From the NCBI RefSeq assembly GCF_012911975.1, contig NZ_SMDQ01000010.1:62001-126000 (forward strand): 64,000 nucleotides of DNA, written 5' to 3'. The notes beneath the pieces were generated by a model. It saw only the letters and a list, made by a program, of their open reading frames with translations. It was not told the origin of the DNA and searched no databases. Every line of letters begins with the position of its first letter. Position 1 is the stretch's first letter. The translations under genes and the position numbers were made by a program. The DNA is from Nodosilinea sp. P-1105. Lineage in GTDB: Bacteria; Cyanobacteriota; Cyanobacteriia; Phormidesmidales; Phormidesmidaceae. Positions 8,734 through 17,004 of this stretch are shown here, one piece after another.

Positions 8734-9033
8734 ATGCCTTCTCAGTTGGATATAACAAGCACAACCACCCTAAAAGCTACGTCAAATCAGGTGTCATCTG
8801 AGGTGGGCGAAGAAGTTGTAATTCTTCAGCTCCAGTCGGGGCAATACTTTGGTCTAGACGGGGTTGGGGCTGTGGTCTGGGAGAAATTGCAAACCCCAGT
8901 CACCCCCACCGAACTTGAAGCGGGTTTGATCAATGAGTTTGATGTTGAACCCGAGGTTTTACGCCACGACCTACAGGTGCTGATTCAAGATTTAGCAGCG
9001 GCTGGCCTGGTTGACGTTAAGGGTGAATCCTAA
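8734..9033 (+). CDS. PqqD-family RiPP recognition protein (lasso B1-like)
   Basis: A 99-residue winged-helix RiPP recognition element. The pattern EEVVILQLQSGQYFGLDGVG, AVVWEKLQ, then an acidic helix ending DLQVLIQDLAAAGLVDV is the PqqD fold. In split lasso systems this protein binds the precursor leader (YxxPxL motif) and hands it to the B2 protease. It lies 400 nt after B2 and 157 nt before the cyclase gene, on the same strand. The TTAGAGG before the start is repeated before the cyclase gene, so the two may be translated at similar rates. It is a free-standing domain, while two later genes in the cluster carry PqqD-like domains fused to enzymes. Confidence 0.85.
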   Translation: MPSQLDITSTTTLKATSNQVSSEVGEEVVILQLQSGQYFGLDGVGAVVWEKLQTPVTPTELEAGLINEFDVEPEVLRHDLQVLIQDLAAAGLVDVKGES

Positions 9034-9190
9034 CCACAAACCCGGAGTCGATTTTAGATTCTTGGCTGCTTTCTAAGCATAGGTAGAGGTTAACCCTAAC
9101 CGTTGCATCCAGGGGCCTCTTGTTACCTAAAAACTTTGCTGCCATTTATTGCATCTGAATCTAGCAAAATTTTAGAGGTCAGCACTGGTT

Positions 9191-11104
9191 ATGAGCGGCA
9201 TTTGCGGCATTATCCAGTTTAATCAACAGCCTGTAGACCCAACGGTGCTACAGGCCATGGCTGAAACCGTGGCCCACCGTGGCCCAGATGGCATTAACTA
9301 TATTTGCCAAGAGGCCGTTGGTTTAGCCCATTTGGCTCTGCACATTACCCCAGAGTCAGTCCAAGAACAGCAGCCCCTGCGGAGCCCCGATGACAGCCTT
9401 TGGTTAACCGCCGATGCTCGCATCGATAATCGCTCAGAACTGATTGCTGTTTTGTCAGCTAAAGGGCATTTAGCTACCCCCAACGCCACCGATGCCGATT
9501 TAATCCTGGCGGCCTATCGCTGCTGGGGGCACGACTGTGCCGCCCACTTAATCGGTGACTTTGCCTTTGCCCTTTGGGATGCCAACCGTCAGCAACTCTT
9601 TGCCGCCCGTGACCCCATGGCGACTCGGGCCTTGTATTACCGATACACCCCCCACCAGCTCCTATTTGGTACGGAGGTCAAGCAACTGCTAGCGGTGCCT
9701 GGGGTGCCAACCCGAATCTTCGAGCCGATGCTAGGGGCCTGGCTGGCCTTTCATCCCGGCAATGCAGACTGGACCTTCTACGAAGGAATAAAGCAACTAC
9801 CGGCCCGCCATGCCCTGGTCGCTGATGCCCAAGGCTGCCGAGTGTGGCCCTATTGGGATATTGACCCCAACCACCGCATCCGCCATCGCCATGCCGCTGA
9901 CTATGCCGAAGAATTTCGGGAGATCTTTCAAGAAGCTGTGGCCTGTCGCCTGCGTAGCATCAAGCCCGTGGGCTTGTTTATGAGTGGTGGGGTTGACTCT
10001 GGCAGCGTGGGGGCTATGGCCGGCAAGCTGGTGCAGGAAAACCCAGGGCAGTATCCCGCTTTTCGAGCCTACTCCTATGCCTTCGAAACCCTAACCCAGT
10101 GCGACGAGCGCCACATCAGTGACCCGATCGCCAAGCACTATGGCTTCCCGGTTACCGATATTCCAGCGGAAACCGCCTGGCCCCTAAAGGACTTTCCGGA
10201 CCACGGCCCCGATCGCGATGATCCCTGGATGGGCTGTTATCAAGCCCTGCACGACCTAACCCTGGCGACCGCCAAAGCCGAAGGCATGGGGGTAATGATG
10301 ACCGGCTCCCACGGCGACTTATTGGTGGGGGGGGACATTGTCGATGGTCTCGGCATGCTGGCCGCTGGAGACCTGTCCGGGCTATGGGCTGAACTTAAAG
10401 CCTACGGTCAGTGGCATGGTTTACCCCTGGCCCAAGTCGTTAGACAGCAGCTGGTACGCCCTGGTCTACGAGCGTTGTGGCCCGCCCATCGAGCCGTCTG
10501 GCTGAGAAATCAGCTACAGCCTAGCCGTTCTCCATCGCGGACTGTGGCCTTTGCTGACTGGGTAAATCCAACCTTCATTGACCGCATTGACTTAGCTAAC
10601 CGTTGTGTTTCGTCCCAGGTGCCTTCGGCGTTCACGGGAGCAAGACGACGACGCTATCAGGTTTTGTTTGATCCCGTATACGCCCGCTTAGGGACGTGGC
10701 ACGAACGAAATTTTGCCCGCTTTAACCTTTGCTGTACCGATCCCTGGAGCGATCGCCGCTTAGCCAGCTTTATCATGGCAATTCCCCAGCATCGGGTGAC
10801 CCGCCTGTTGGCCTCCAAGTGTCTAGCCCGTCAGGCCATGGCGGGGGTGGTGCCAGAGCCCAGCCGCCAGCAGATGGGCAAGATCTATCCCTCTGATCTT
10901 TGGCAGCAGGCTCTTAGCCATTCGGTCCAAGACACCATCACAGACCTAATCACAACCCCCCGTCTAGCAGACCAGGGATATATCAACCCAAGCCAACTGC
11001 AAGAACATTTTGACTCAACCGTCGCTCAGGGGGGAGACGAACACCCGAGCTTTTGGCCCACCCTGATGACCGAAGCCTGGCTCCGTCAATACAGTCTTAC
11101 CTAG
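9191..11104 (+). CDS. Asparagine synthetase-like lasso cyclase
   Basis: A 637-residue protein with an N-terminal class II glutamine amidotransferase domain (about 1-220; HRGPDG, GDFAFALWD) and a C-terminal ATP-pyrophosphatase synthetase domain with the PP-loop LFMSGGVDSGSVGAMA (about residues 260-275) and a GSHGDLLVGG motif. Lasso C proteins of this type adenylate an Asp/Glu side chain and close it on the new N-terminal amine. The N-terminus reads MSGICGII: the would-be glutaminase Cys is residue 5, not residue 2, so it cannot be the free N-terminal nucleophile unless the protein is processed. Loss of glutaminase use fits a macrolactam synthetase better than true AsnB. Neighbouring B1, B2 and precursor genes support this. 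Confidence 0.85.
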   Translation: MSGICGIIQFNQQPVDPTVLQAMAETVAHRGPDGINYICQEAVGLAHLALHITPESVQEQQPLRSPDDSLWLTADARIDNRSELIAVLSAKGHLATPNATDADLILAAYRCWGHDCAAHLIGDFAFALWDANRQQLFAARDPMATRALYYRYTPHQLLFGTEVKQLLAVPGVPTRIFEPMLGAWLAFHPGNADWTFYEGIKQLPARHALVADAQGCRVWPYWDIDPNHRIRHRHAADYAEEFREIFQEAVACRLRSIKPVGLFMSGGVDSGSVGAMAGKLVQENPGQYPAFRAYSYAFETLTQCDERHISDPIAKHYGFPVTDIPAETAWPLKDFPDHGPDRDDPWMGCYQALHDLTLATAKAEGMGVMMTGSHGDLLVGGDIVDGLGMLAAGDLSGLWAELKAYGQWHGLPLAQVVRQQLVRPGLRALWPAHRAVWLRNQLQPSRSPSRTVAFADWVNPTFIDRIDLANRCVSSQVPSAFTGARRRRYQVLFDPVYARLGTWHERNFARFNLCCTDPWSDRRLASFIMAIPQHRVTRLLASKCLARQAMAGVVPEPSRQQMGKIYPSDLWQQALSHSVQDTITDLITTPRLADQGYINPSQLQEHFDSTVAQGGDEHPSFWPTLMTEAWLRQYSLT

Positions 11105-11313
11105 GGTGAAGTTCTACCAGATTGACTGACTCGTTAACCTACCTTGTTTGTCACTATGCAGCCCCCTACCTTGCTGGTTCAGCGGGCTTCGAGAAGTCCC
11201 CCTGCGGGACAGCTTGAAGCACCGCTAGGGCAACGCCCATCGGCCTTGCCCTGAGGTTAACCCAGGTTCACCCCTGGTGTTTAACCCTTGTCTAACGTAA
11301 ACCCTTTTCTTTT

Positions 11314-11320
11314 AAGGAGA
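11314..11320 (+). promoter_or_regulatory. Strong ribosome-binding site of the precursor gene
   Basis: AAGGAGA sits 6 nt before ATG 11327. It decides the start in favour of 11327 over the upstream in-frame TTG at 11288, whose extra 13 residues do not resemble a leader. Confidence 0.8.
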
Positions 11321-11326
11321 AAAACC

Positions 11327-11509
11327 ATGAAAAAGTCCTACGAAACCCCTAAGCTCAGCACCTTTGGCAACGTGGCTGACCTGACAACTCAAGTGGGTAT
11401 GACTTTCACGACGGATAGCTTTGGCACCGGTAGCATGGCCTTCCCTGGCCAAGGCCAAGGTAGTGGAAACAACCAAGCTGGTGGTGGTGGTAACCCTAAT
11501 CGTCGGTAG
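11327..11509 (+). CDS. Lasso-type RiPP precursor peptide
   Basis: A 60-residue precursor. The leader shows Y5-x2-P8-x-L10-x3-G14, the lasso leader signature, followed by D18-L19-T20-T21. The rest (QVGMTFTTDSFGTG...) ends in a Gly/Asn/Gln-rich tail, NNQAGGGGNPNRR. Asp30 is the only acidic residue after the leader, so it is the only possible ring acceptor. Depending on the cleavage site the ring would have 9 residues (Gln22; Thr20 at -2), 8 (Val23; Thr21 at -2) or 7 (Gly24; no Thr at -2). None gives the usual Gly1 together with Thr(-2). It follows the cyclase gene by 222 nt and is followed by a hairpin at 11564. A non-lasso product of the same machinery is possible. Confidence 0.8.
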   Translation: MKKSYETPKLSTFGNVADLTTQVGMTFTTDSFGTGSMAFPGQGQGSGNNQAGGGGNPNRR

Positions 11510-11563
11510 GGTGTTTCACTATCAGCTAGTTCCAACTGCTAATGGTTAATTAGGCCTTGCCAT

Positions 11564-11589
11564 TGGGGCATCTGGTACCGGGTGCCCCA
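11564..11589 (+). terminator. Stem-loop after the precursor gene
   Basis: TGGGGCA (11564-11570) and TGCCCCA (11583-11589) form a perfect 7-bp stem with a 12-nt loop containing GGTACC. There is no T run. It may be a partial terminator or mRNA-stabilising hairpin that raises precursor transcript over the downstream enzyme genes, as is common in RiPP operons. Confidence 0.5.
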
Positions 11590-11682
11590 CTTCAATCAAG
11601 CACTTGGAGATGCTTTGCTTCCTATTTCTAGTTCTACTTATTAAATATTCCTCTTTAACTAAAACATTTATTTCTTCTCCCC

Positions 11683-12867
11683 ATGGGCGAACCTGCCACG
11701 CCATCAGTGATCAAATTAGCCTCTGGGCAACTCTGGAGCCAGCTGCCGAGCGCTAGCCTCTATGGGGCCATGCCCCCAGACCAGGGGCTCCTTACCCTGG
11801 CTCAGGCCCTAGCGGTTAGCCCCTTTTGGCAACAGACGTTGGGGGCTACCCTGGTGGTACGTTCTGGGCCAAATCCGGCCTTGACTGTCATTGGCAAGTT
11901 TGACGCTGCGACCCAGGCCCGGCTGGACTTTCTGGCGAGTTGGTTACCCCAGGCGCTGGCCGCTGTGCAATATGTTAGCTACGACCAGGTGGTTAGGGAT
12001 GGCGATCAACTGGCCGCAAACCTGACGGCTCGCCTGGGGGCCGACCTGCTGCAGCGGTGCCACTTTACCGCCATTCCCCGGGGGGGGCTGATTGTGCTAG
12101 GCCAATTGGCCTATGCCCTGCATCTGTCCCATCACCAGCTAGAAGGGGTGCCCGACCCCCAGGCCCCTGTGGTGGTGGTAGATGACTGTGCCCTGACCGG
12201 GGCGCGGTTTGCCGATTTTCTGGCCCAGCATCCCCATGACCAAGTGGTGTTTGCTTGCTTGTACGCCCACCCCGATCTGCGGCGGGCCATTGAACAGGCT
12301 GAGGACCGGGTACTGGCCTGTGTCAGCGCCCATGATTTGGCTGACTATGCGCCCCAGCGGTTTGGGGCCGAATACGAAGCCTGGCGTCAACGGGCCTGGC
12401 AACGCAGTGGCCGCCAACGCTACTGGGTGGGTCATCCGCCGCAGCTGTGTTTTCCCTGGAACGAGCCTGACCACAATTTCTGGAACCCGGTGACCGAGGA
12501 ATTGGAGAGTGGCTGGACCTTGGTGCCGCCCCAGTTGTGCGTCAAAAATCGACCCCAGGCTGGCCAGGTGACCGCATCGGTGCAGGTGCACCCCCCCCCG
12601 GCAGGGGCACTGCGCCCAGGGCCAGAGGTGGTCTTTGGCTATTGGCAAGGGCAACTGGTGGTGGGCAATGGGGCCACGGGCCAGAGTGTGGTGTTGTCTG
12701 AGGTGGCGGCTGATTTTTGGCAAGCGCTGATTACCCAGACCACCGTAGATCAGGCCTTGGAGCAGCTCGCCACCACCTATGAGGTGGAACCCGCTACCCT
12801 GCACGGCGATCTCACTGACTTCATTACGTCCCTGCTCGATCAGGGGTTTCTGATTAATGCTGCTTGA
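11683..12867 (+). CDS. Phosphoribosyltransferase-like protein fused to a C-terminal PqqD domain
   Basis: A 394-residue protein with an unusual architecture. The central part has a type I phosphoribosyltransferase signature: FTAIPRGGLIVLGQLAYAL, then VVVVDDCALTGARFADFL (about residues 163-180), where the DD-x3-TG element is the PRPP-binding loop. The last ~80 residues (GYWQGQLVVGNGATG ... LSEVAADFWQALI ... DLTDFITSLLDQGFLI) read as a PqqD-type winged helix, a RiPP recognition element. The first ~60 residues match nothing I recognise. Position between the precursor and the kinase gene suggests an enzyme that is brought to the precursor leader. Transfer of a phosphoribosyl group to the peptide is only a hypothesis; a non-catalytic nucleotide-binding role is an alternative. 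Confidence 0.7.
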   Translation: MGEPATPSVIKLASGQLWSQLPSASLYGAMPPDQGLLTLAQALAVSPFWQQTLGATLVVRSGPNPALTVIGKFDAATQARLDFLASWLPQALAAVQYVSYDQVVRDGDQLAANLTARLGADLLQRCHFTAIPRGGLIVLGQLAYALHLSHHQLEGVPDPQAPVVVVDDCALTGARFADFLAQHPHDQVVFACLYAHPDLRRAIEQAEDRVLACVSAHDLADYAPQRFGAEYEAWRQRAWQRSGRQRYWVGHPPQLCFPWNEPDHNFWNPVTEELESGWTLVPPQLCVKNRPQAGQVTASVQVHPPPAGALRPGPEVVFGYWQGQLVVGNGATGQSVVLSEVAADFWQALITQTTVDQALEQLATTYEVEPATLHGDLTDFITSLLDQGFLINAA

Positions 12868-12883
12868 ATGGTTGGTATGAACA

Positions 12884-13894
12884 ATGAGTCAACAAATTCT
12901 GCATAGCCCTGGGGCGGCGGCGATCGCCAGTCAGCAAACCTATAGCTTGTATGGGGTCACCCTGGGCAGCGATTTTGCCTTTGCCAATCGGTTAATGCCG
13001 GGGAGCGGTCAGCCCCAGTTGACGTTTCACTGCACCGAAACCAAGGCACCCACCCTAGATTGGCAAGCCACCGCCCCGGTTTATGCCAGCTCTACTCTAG
13101 ATGCCGATGGCAACAGTGAGCTACAGCTGTTTCAGACCCCTGACTACAGCGTGCTGCATTATCCCAACTGTACAGACTACTACCTGTGGCGCGATCGCAT
13201 CATTTGCCATTTAACCAACGACTTCCATCGCTACTGGGTGGAGGTGGGGTTGCTGGGGGGCGTCTTGTCCTTTTGGCTAGAGCAGCAGGGGATAATTGCC
13301 CTCCATGCGGCGGCGGTGGTGGTGAATGGTCATGCCATTGCCTTTGCCGCCACCAATAAAGGAGGTAAAACCTCCTTAGCCGCCTCGTTGATGCAGTTGG
13401 GTTACCCCCTGCTGACCGACGACATTCTGCCCGTGGCCGCCGATGGCCCCCAGATTTTAGGTCGACCGGGCTACCCACAAATGCGCATGTGGCCAGATCA
13501 GGCCGAGCATTTTTGGGGAGCCTACCAAGGGCTAGAGGCGGTGGTACCCCACCTATCGAAGCGGCGGATTCCGGTGGATGAGGGGGGCTTTGGTCAGTTT
13601 TGGGCAGAGCCAGTACCCCTGCGTTGCCTTTACCTGCCCGATCGCCGACCAGTGGACGATGGGGGTACAGCGGTGGAGATTACCCGCCTCTCTCCTCGGG
13701 AAGCCTTGCTGGAGTTAGTTAAACATGCCTTTGCGGCCCAACTCGTGGAAGCTGTGCCCCAGATGCAGCTCCATCGGTTTAGGCGCTTGGCACAGATTGC
13801 AGCCCAGGTTTCCGTGCGCCGCCTCAGCTACCCCAGTGGTGTAGCGTACCTGCCCCAGGTACGGGAGGCGATTTTGCAAGATGCCCAGACTTAA
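12884..13894 (+). CDS. HPr kinase-like RiPP tailoring kinase
   Basis: A 336-residue protein related to the C-terminal domain of HPr kinase/phosphorylase. The P-loop is in FAATNKGGKTSLAASLM (about residues 154-170), with the first Gly of the Walker A replaced, and LLTDDILPVA about 20 residues later gives the acidic pair. An upstream IALHAAAVVVNGHA strand is typical of HprK-related kinases seen in lasso and exosortase-linked clusters. Known lasso kinases of this type phosphorylate a C-terminal Ser. The precursor here ends NPNRR, so the target must be another residue or molecule. The gene starts 16 nt after the phosphoribosyltransferase fusion and 52 nt before the methyltransferase gene. Confidence 0.78.
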   Translation: MSQQILHSPGAAAIASQQTYSLYGVTLGSDFAFANRLMPGSGQPQLTFHCTETKAPTLDWQATAPVYASSTLDADGNSELQLFQTPDYSVLHYPNCTDYYLWRDRIICHLTNDFHRYWVEVGLLGGVLSFWLEQQGIIALHAAAVVVNGHAIAFAATNKGGKTSLAASLMQLGYPLLTDDILPVAADGPQILGRPGYPQMRMWPDQAEHFWGAYQGLEAVVPHLSKRRIPVDEGGFGQFWAEPVPLRCLYLPDRRPVDDGGTAVEITRLSPREALLELVKHAFAAQLVEAVPQMQLHRFRRLAQIAAQVSVRRLSYPSGVAYLPQVREAILQDAQT

Positions 13895-13946
13895 TGTGTT
13901 TCCCTATTATCCCTATTAACTTTCCTTTACACAGAACTTTAAACCT

Positions 13947-15092
13947 ATGATGTATAGCATTTCCTCCTATGGCCGCATGATTCTCGATCAGCCGCGCATG
14001 GATGCTTATTTGCAAGCGTTCAGGCATTCCATTCAGCCAGGAGCGGTGGTGATTGACATTGGTACTGGCACCGGCATCCATGCGCTGATGGCCTGTCAAC
14101 TGGGGGCGAGCAAGGTCTATGCCATTGAACCAGCGACCGCGATTCATCTGGCCAAGCAAATTGCCGCTGCCAATGGCTATAGCGATCGCATCGAATTTAT
14201 CCAGGGCATTTCCACCAAACTCACCCTGCCGGAACAGGCGGATGTGATTATCTCGGACCTGCACGGGGTCATGCCCTGGTTTGCCCAGCATATTCCGTCC
14301 TTAGTCGATGCCCGTCAGCGGTTGCTTAAGCCAGGGGGCATTTTGCTGCCCCAAAAAGATACCCTGTGGGGCGGGGTAGTCACGGCCCCCGAGTTATACC
14401 AGTCCTATGCTAGCCCGTGGAACGATGCCCCCTATGGTTTCGACTTGAGTGCTGGGCTCAAGGTTGAGCTCAATACCTGGGGTCGGGGTCGGGCTCATTT
14501 AGAACAGTTTTTGACTAACCCAGTGCAGTGGGCTGAGGTCGACTACCGCACCGTTGAAGAGCCTAACCTCAAGGCCCAAGTTAGCTGGACCGTTGATCGC
14601 CCCGGCCTGGCCCATGGCTACATGCTCTGGTTCGATACCCTGGTCACCGACGGCGTACCCTTGACCAGTGCCCCCTATGCCCCGGAAATTGCCTATGGCA
14701 GCGCCTTTTTTCCGTTCTTAGAACCCGTTGATCTCCAGGTTGGCGATCGCATTGAGCTGGATATTCGCGCTGATTTAATTAGCCAGGATTATATGTGGAC
14801 CTGGCATACCCAGGTGACCCGTTCTGGGCTAGCCCAGCCACTGGCTGAGTTTAAGCAGTCTAACTTCTTTAGTCAAACCCTCGATCCCCAAAAGCTACGG
14901 AAACGGGTACCCAGTTACGTGCCATCCCTGAGCGAAGATGGTCAAGTTGATTGCTCAATTCTTCAGGCGATGACCCAGCAGCTCACGGTCGAGCAAATTG
15001 CCCAAAAAGTAGCCGCCCAGTTTCCGGCCCAGTTCCCTCAGGGGCAAGATGCCCTTGACCGGGTGCGAGACCTGGCGCAGATCTATGGTTGA
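13947..15092 (+). CDS. PRMT-like SAM-dependent methyltransferase with PqqD-like C-terminal tail
   Basis: A 381-residue class I methyltransferase. Motif I is VIDIGTGTGIHALMACQLGA (about residues 34-53), then an acidic Glu in VYAIEP, IISDLHGVMP, and LKPGGILLPQ. The beta-rich second half resembles protein arginine methyltransferases. The last ~50 residues (DCSILQAMTQQLTVEQIAQK ... ALDRVRDLAQIYG) look like a PqqD-type helical segment. It probably methylates the peptide product, but the site is unknown: the core has two C-terminal Arg residues, side-chain amides and a C-terminal carboxylate. Its stop TGA and the ATG of the exporter share one base (TGATG), so the two are translationally coupled. 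ATG 13950 is an alternative start. Confidence 0.78.
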   Translation: MMYSISSYGRMILDQPRMDAYLQAFRHSIQPGAVVIDIGTGTGIHALMACQLGASKVYAIEPATAIHLAKQIAAANGYSDRIEFIQGISTKLTLPEQADVIISDLHGVMPWFAQHIPSLVDARQRLLKPGGILLPQKDTLWGGVVTAPELYQSYASPWNDAPYGFDLSAGLKVELNTWGRGRAHLEQFLTNPVQWAEVDYRTVEEPNLKAQVSWTVDRPGLAHGYMLWFDTLVTDGVPLTSAPYAPEIAYGSAFFPFLEPVDLQVGDRIELDIRADLISQDYMWTWHTQVTRSGLAQPLAEFKQSNFFSQTLDPQKLRKRVPSYVPSLSEDGQVDCSILQAMTQQLTVEQIAQKVAAQFPAQFPQGQDALDRVRDLAQIYG

Positions 15093-16984
15093 TGGTGGAA
15101 AAGCATGCAGTTGTGAACTACAAACCCATGGCATTTCTCTTACAAAAGCTGACAACCTTTAGGCAGCAGTTGATTTATATCCCCCAAGTTTTGGGGTTAA
15201 TTTGGCAGGCGGCCCGGGGGTGGATGCTGCTGTGGGGAATGGTGTTAGTGATTCAAGGGTTGCTGCCAGCCATCACCATTTTTCTGTCGCGCTCATTGGT
15301 GGATGGCCTAGTTAATGCCACAGGCCAAGGGCTGAGTGCGGAGGCGCTGTATCCGGTGTTGATTCCTGGGGCGGCCATGGTCGCTGTGTTACTCGCCAGT
15401 GAGCTATTGAATGGCGTGTCCACCTGGGTCCGGACCTCCCAGTCGGAACTAGTGCAGGACTTTATCAGTGGGCTGGTGCATCAGCAATCCATTGCGATTG
15501 ACTTTGCTTGCTATGAGTCCCCTGAATACAGCGATCGCCTAGAACGGGCGAGGGAAGGGGCCAGCCAACAATCGTTGTCTTTGCTAGAAAACCTCGGTAG
15601 TCTGCTGCAAAATGCCATTACCCTAGGGGCGATCGCCACGTTACTGTTAACTTATGGGCCATGGTTACCCTTAATTTTAGTCATTAGTGCTTTTCCGGCC
15701 CTGGTGATTGGGTTACGCCTCAACCTAGAGCAGTACCAGTGGTCACAACGTACCACCTCAGAACGTCGCCGACTGGCCTACTACGAATATTTACTCACCA
15801 GCAACTGGAGTGCGGCTGAACTCCGCTTATTTAATTGGGGCCATTACTTTGCCAAAGCCTATCAGCGGCTGCGAAAGCGATTACGAAAAGAACATATGCA
15901 GCTGATTCGTAAGCAGGCCCTGAGCCGTTTGCTGGCCAGCATGGTGGCCCTAGTGTTGTCTGGCTTGGCCTTGATTTGGATGAGCCAGCAACTATTGCTG
16001 GGGTTACTCACTATGGGTGATCTGGCTTTGTTTTATCAGGCCTTTAACCGAGGTCAGAGTATTATTAAAACCTTTCTAGGTAGCCTCGAAGAAATCTATA
16101 GAAACACCCTATTTATTAGTAACCTGTTTGAATTTCTAGACCTAGAGCCAGACGTCATTGATCCCCCTGATCCTCAGGTAATACCCCCCTCCTTAGCGCA
16201 GGGGATAGCATTTTCAAATATTAGCTTTATCTATCCAGGCTGCGATCGCGCCACCCTCACCAACTTTGACCTGGAAATCCCAGCCGGTAAAATTACAGCC
16301 ATTGTTGGAGACAATGGAGCTGGCAAAAGCACCCTGATTAAGCTGCTCTGCCGATTTTATGATCCAACCCAGGGCAAAATTACCCTAGATGGCATTGACC
16401 TGCGGCAGTTTGCAGTAGCCGACTTGCGCCGCGCCATTACCGTTCTGTTTCAAAACCCCATACCGTACTACGTGACGGCCGAGCAGAACATTGCTCTGGG
16501 TGACTGTCATGCTGACTTTAGTCGGCAGCAGGTGATAGCGGCGGCCCAGGGGGCAGGGATTCACTCTAAAATTATGGACCTCCCCCAAGCCTATGAGTCG
16601 CAGCTAGGCAAGTGGTTTGCGGGGGGCACAGATCTCAGCGGTGGCGAGTGGCAAAAACTCTCTCTGGCCCGAGCTTGCATCCGCGCAGCCCAGCTGATCA
16701 TTCTTGATGAACCAACCAGTGCCATGGATCCCTGGGCAGAGCATGAATGGCTGGCCCGCTTTCGCCACATGGCCCAGGGACGGACCACCCTCGTCATTAC
16801 CCACCGCTTTACCCTCGCCCGTCAGGCTGACCTGATCTACGTGATGAAGGCCGGAAAAATCATAGAGTCCGGCAGCCACGAGACCCTCCTCCGCCAGCAA
16901 GGCCTTTATGCTCAATCGTGGTTCACCCAGACCGGCCATCTCGAAAAAGCGCCCGCCGTCGCCCACCAAGAGACCCATTCCTGA
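15092..16984 (+). CDS. ABC transporter, fused permease/ATPase (peptide exporter, lasso D-like)
   Basis: A 630-residue half-transporter. Six hydrophobic helices occupy about residues 20-330. The ATPase has Walker A GDNGAGKST (about 405), signature LSGGEWQKLSLARA (about 515), Walker B LIILDEPTSAMD (about 533) and the H-loop LVITHRF. There is no N-terminal C39 peptidase, consistent with a system where B2 removes the leader. In lasso clusters this protein exports the mature peptide and gives immunity. ATG 15092 overlaps the preceding stop by one base; ATG 15128 is an alternative. The nucleotidyltransferase gene starts 20 nt later. Confidence 0.88.
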   Translation: MVEKHAVVNYKPMAFLLQKLTTFRQQLIYIPQVLGLIWQAARGWMLLWGMVLVIQGLLPAITIFLSRSLVDGLVNATGQGLSAEALYPVLIPGAAMVAVLLASELLNGVSTWVRTSQSELVQDFISGLVHQQSIAIDFACYESPEYSDRLERAREGASQQSLSLLENLGSLLQNAITLGAIATLLLTYGPWLPLILVISAFPALVIGLRLNLEQYQWSQRTTSERRRLAYYEYLLTSNWSAAELRLFNWGHYFAKAYQRLRKRLRKEHMQLIRKQALSRLLASMVALVLSGLALIWMSQQLLLGLLTMGDLALFYQAFNRGQSIIKTFLGSLEEIYRNTLFISNLFEFLDLEPDVIDPPDPQVIPPSLAQGIAFSNISFIYPGCDRATLTNFDLEIPAGKITAIVGDNGAGKSTLIKLLCRFYDPTQGKITLDGIDLRQFAVADLRRAITVLFQNPIPYYVTAEQNIALGDCHADFSRQQVIAAAQGAGIHSKIMDLPQAYESQLGKWFAGGTDLSGGEWQKLSLARACIRAAQLIILDEPTSAMDPWAEHEWLARFRHMAQGRTTLVITHRFTLARQADLIYVMKAGKIIESGSHETLLRQQGLYAQSWFTQTGHLEKAPAVAHQETHS

Positions 16985-17004
16985 CCCCTCTAACCACTGT
17001 TTCC

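Noticed and set aside
11288-11326. Longer precursor starting at TTG 11288
   Set aside because: The strong AAGGAGA site points to ATG 11327, and the extra residues do not resemble lasso leaders.
12139-12804. 221-codon ORF on the minus strand
   Set aside because: It is an antisense shadow of the phosphoribosyltransferase-PqqD gene, caused by high GC; its Gly/Gln/His-rich product matches nothing.
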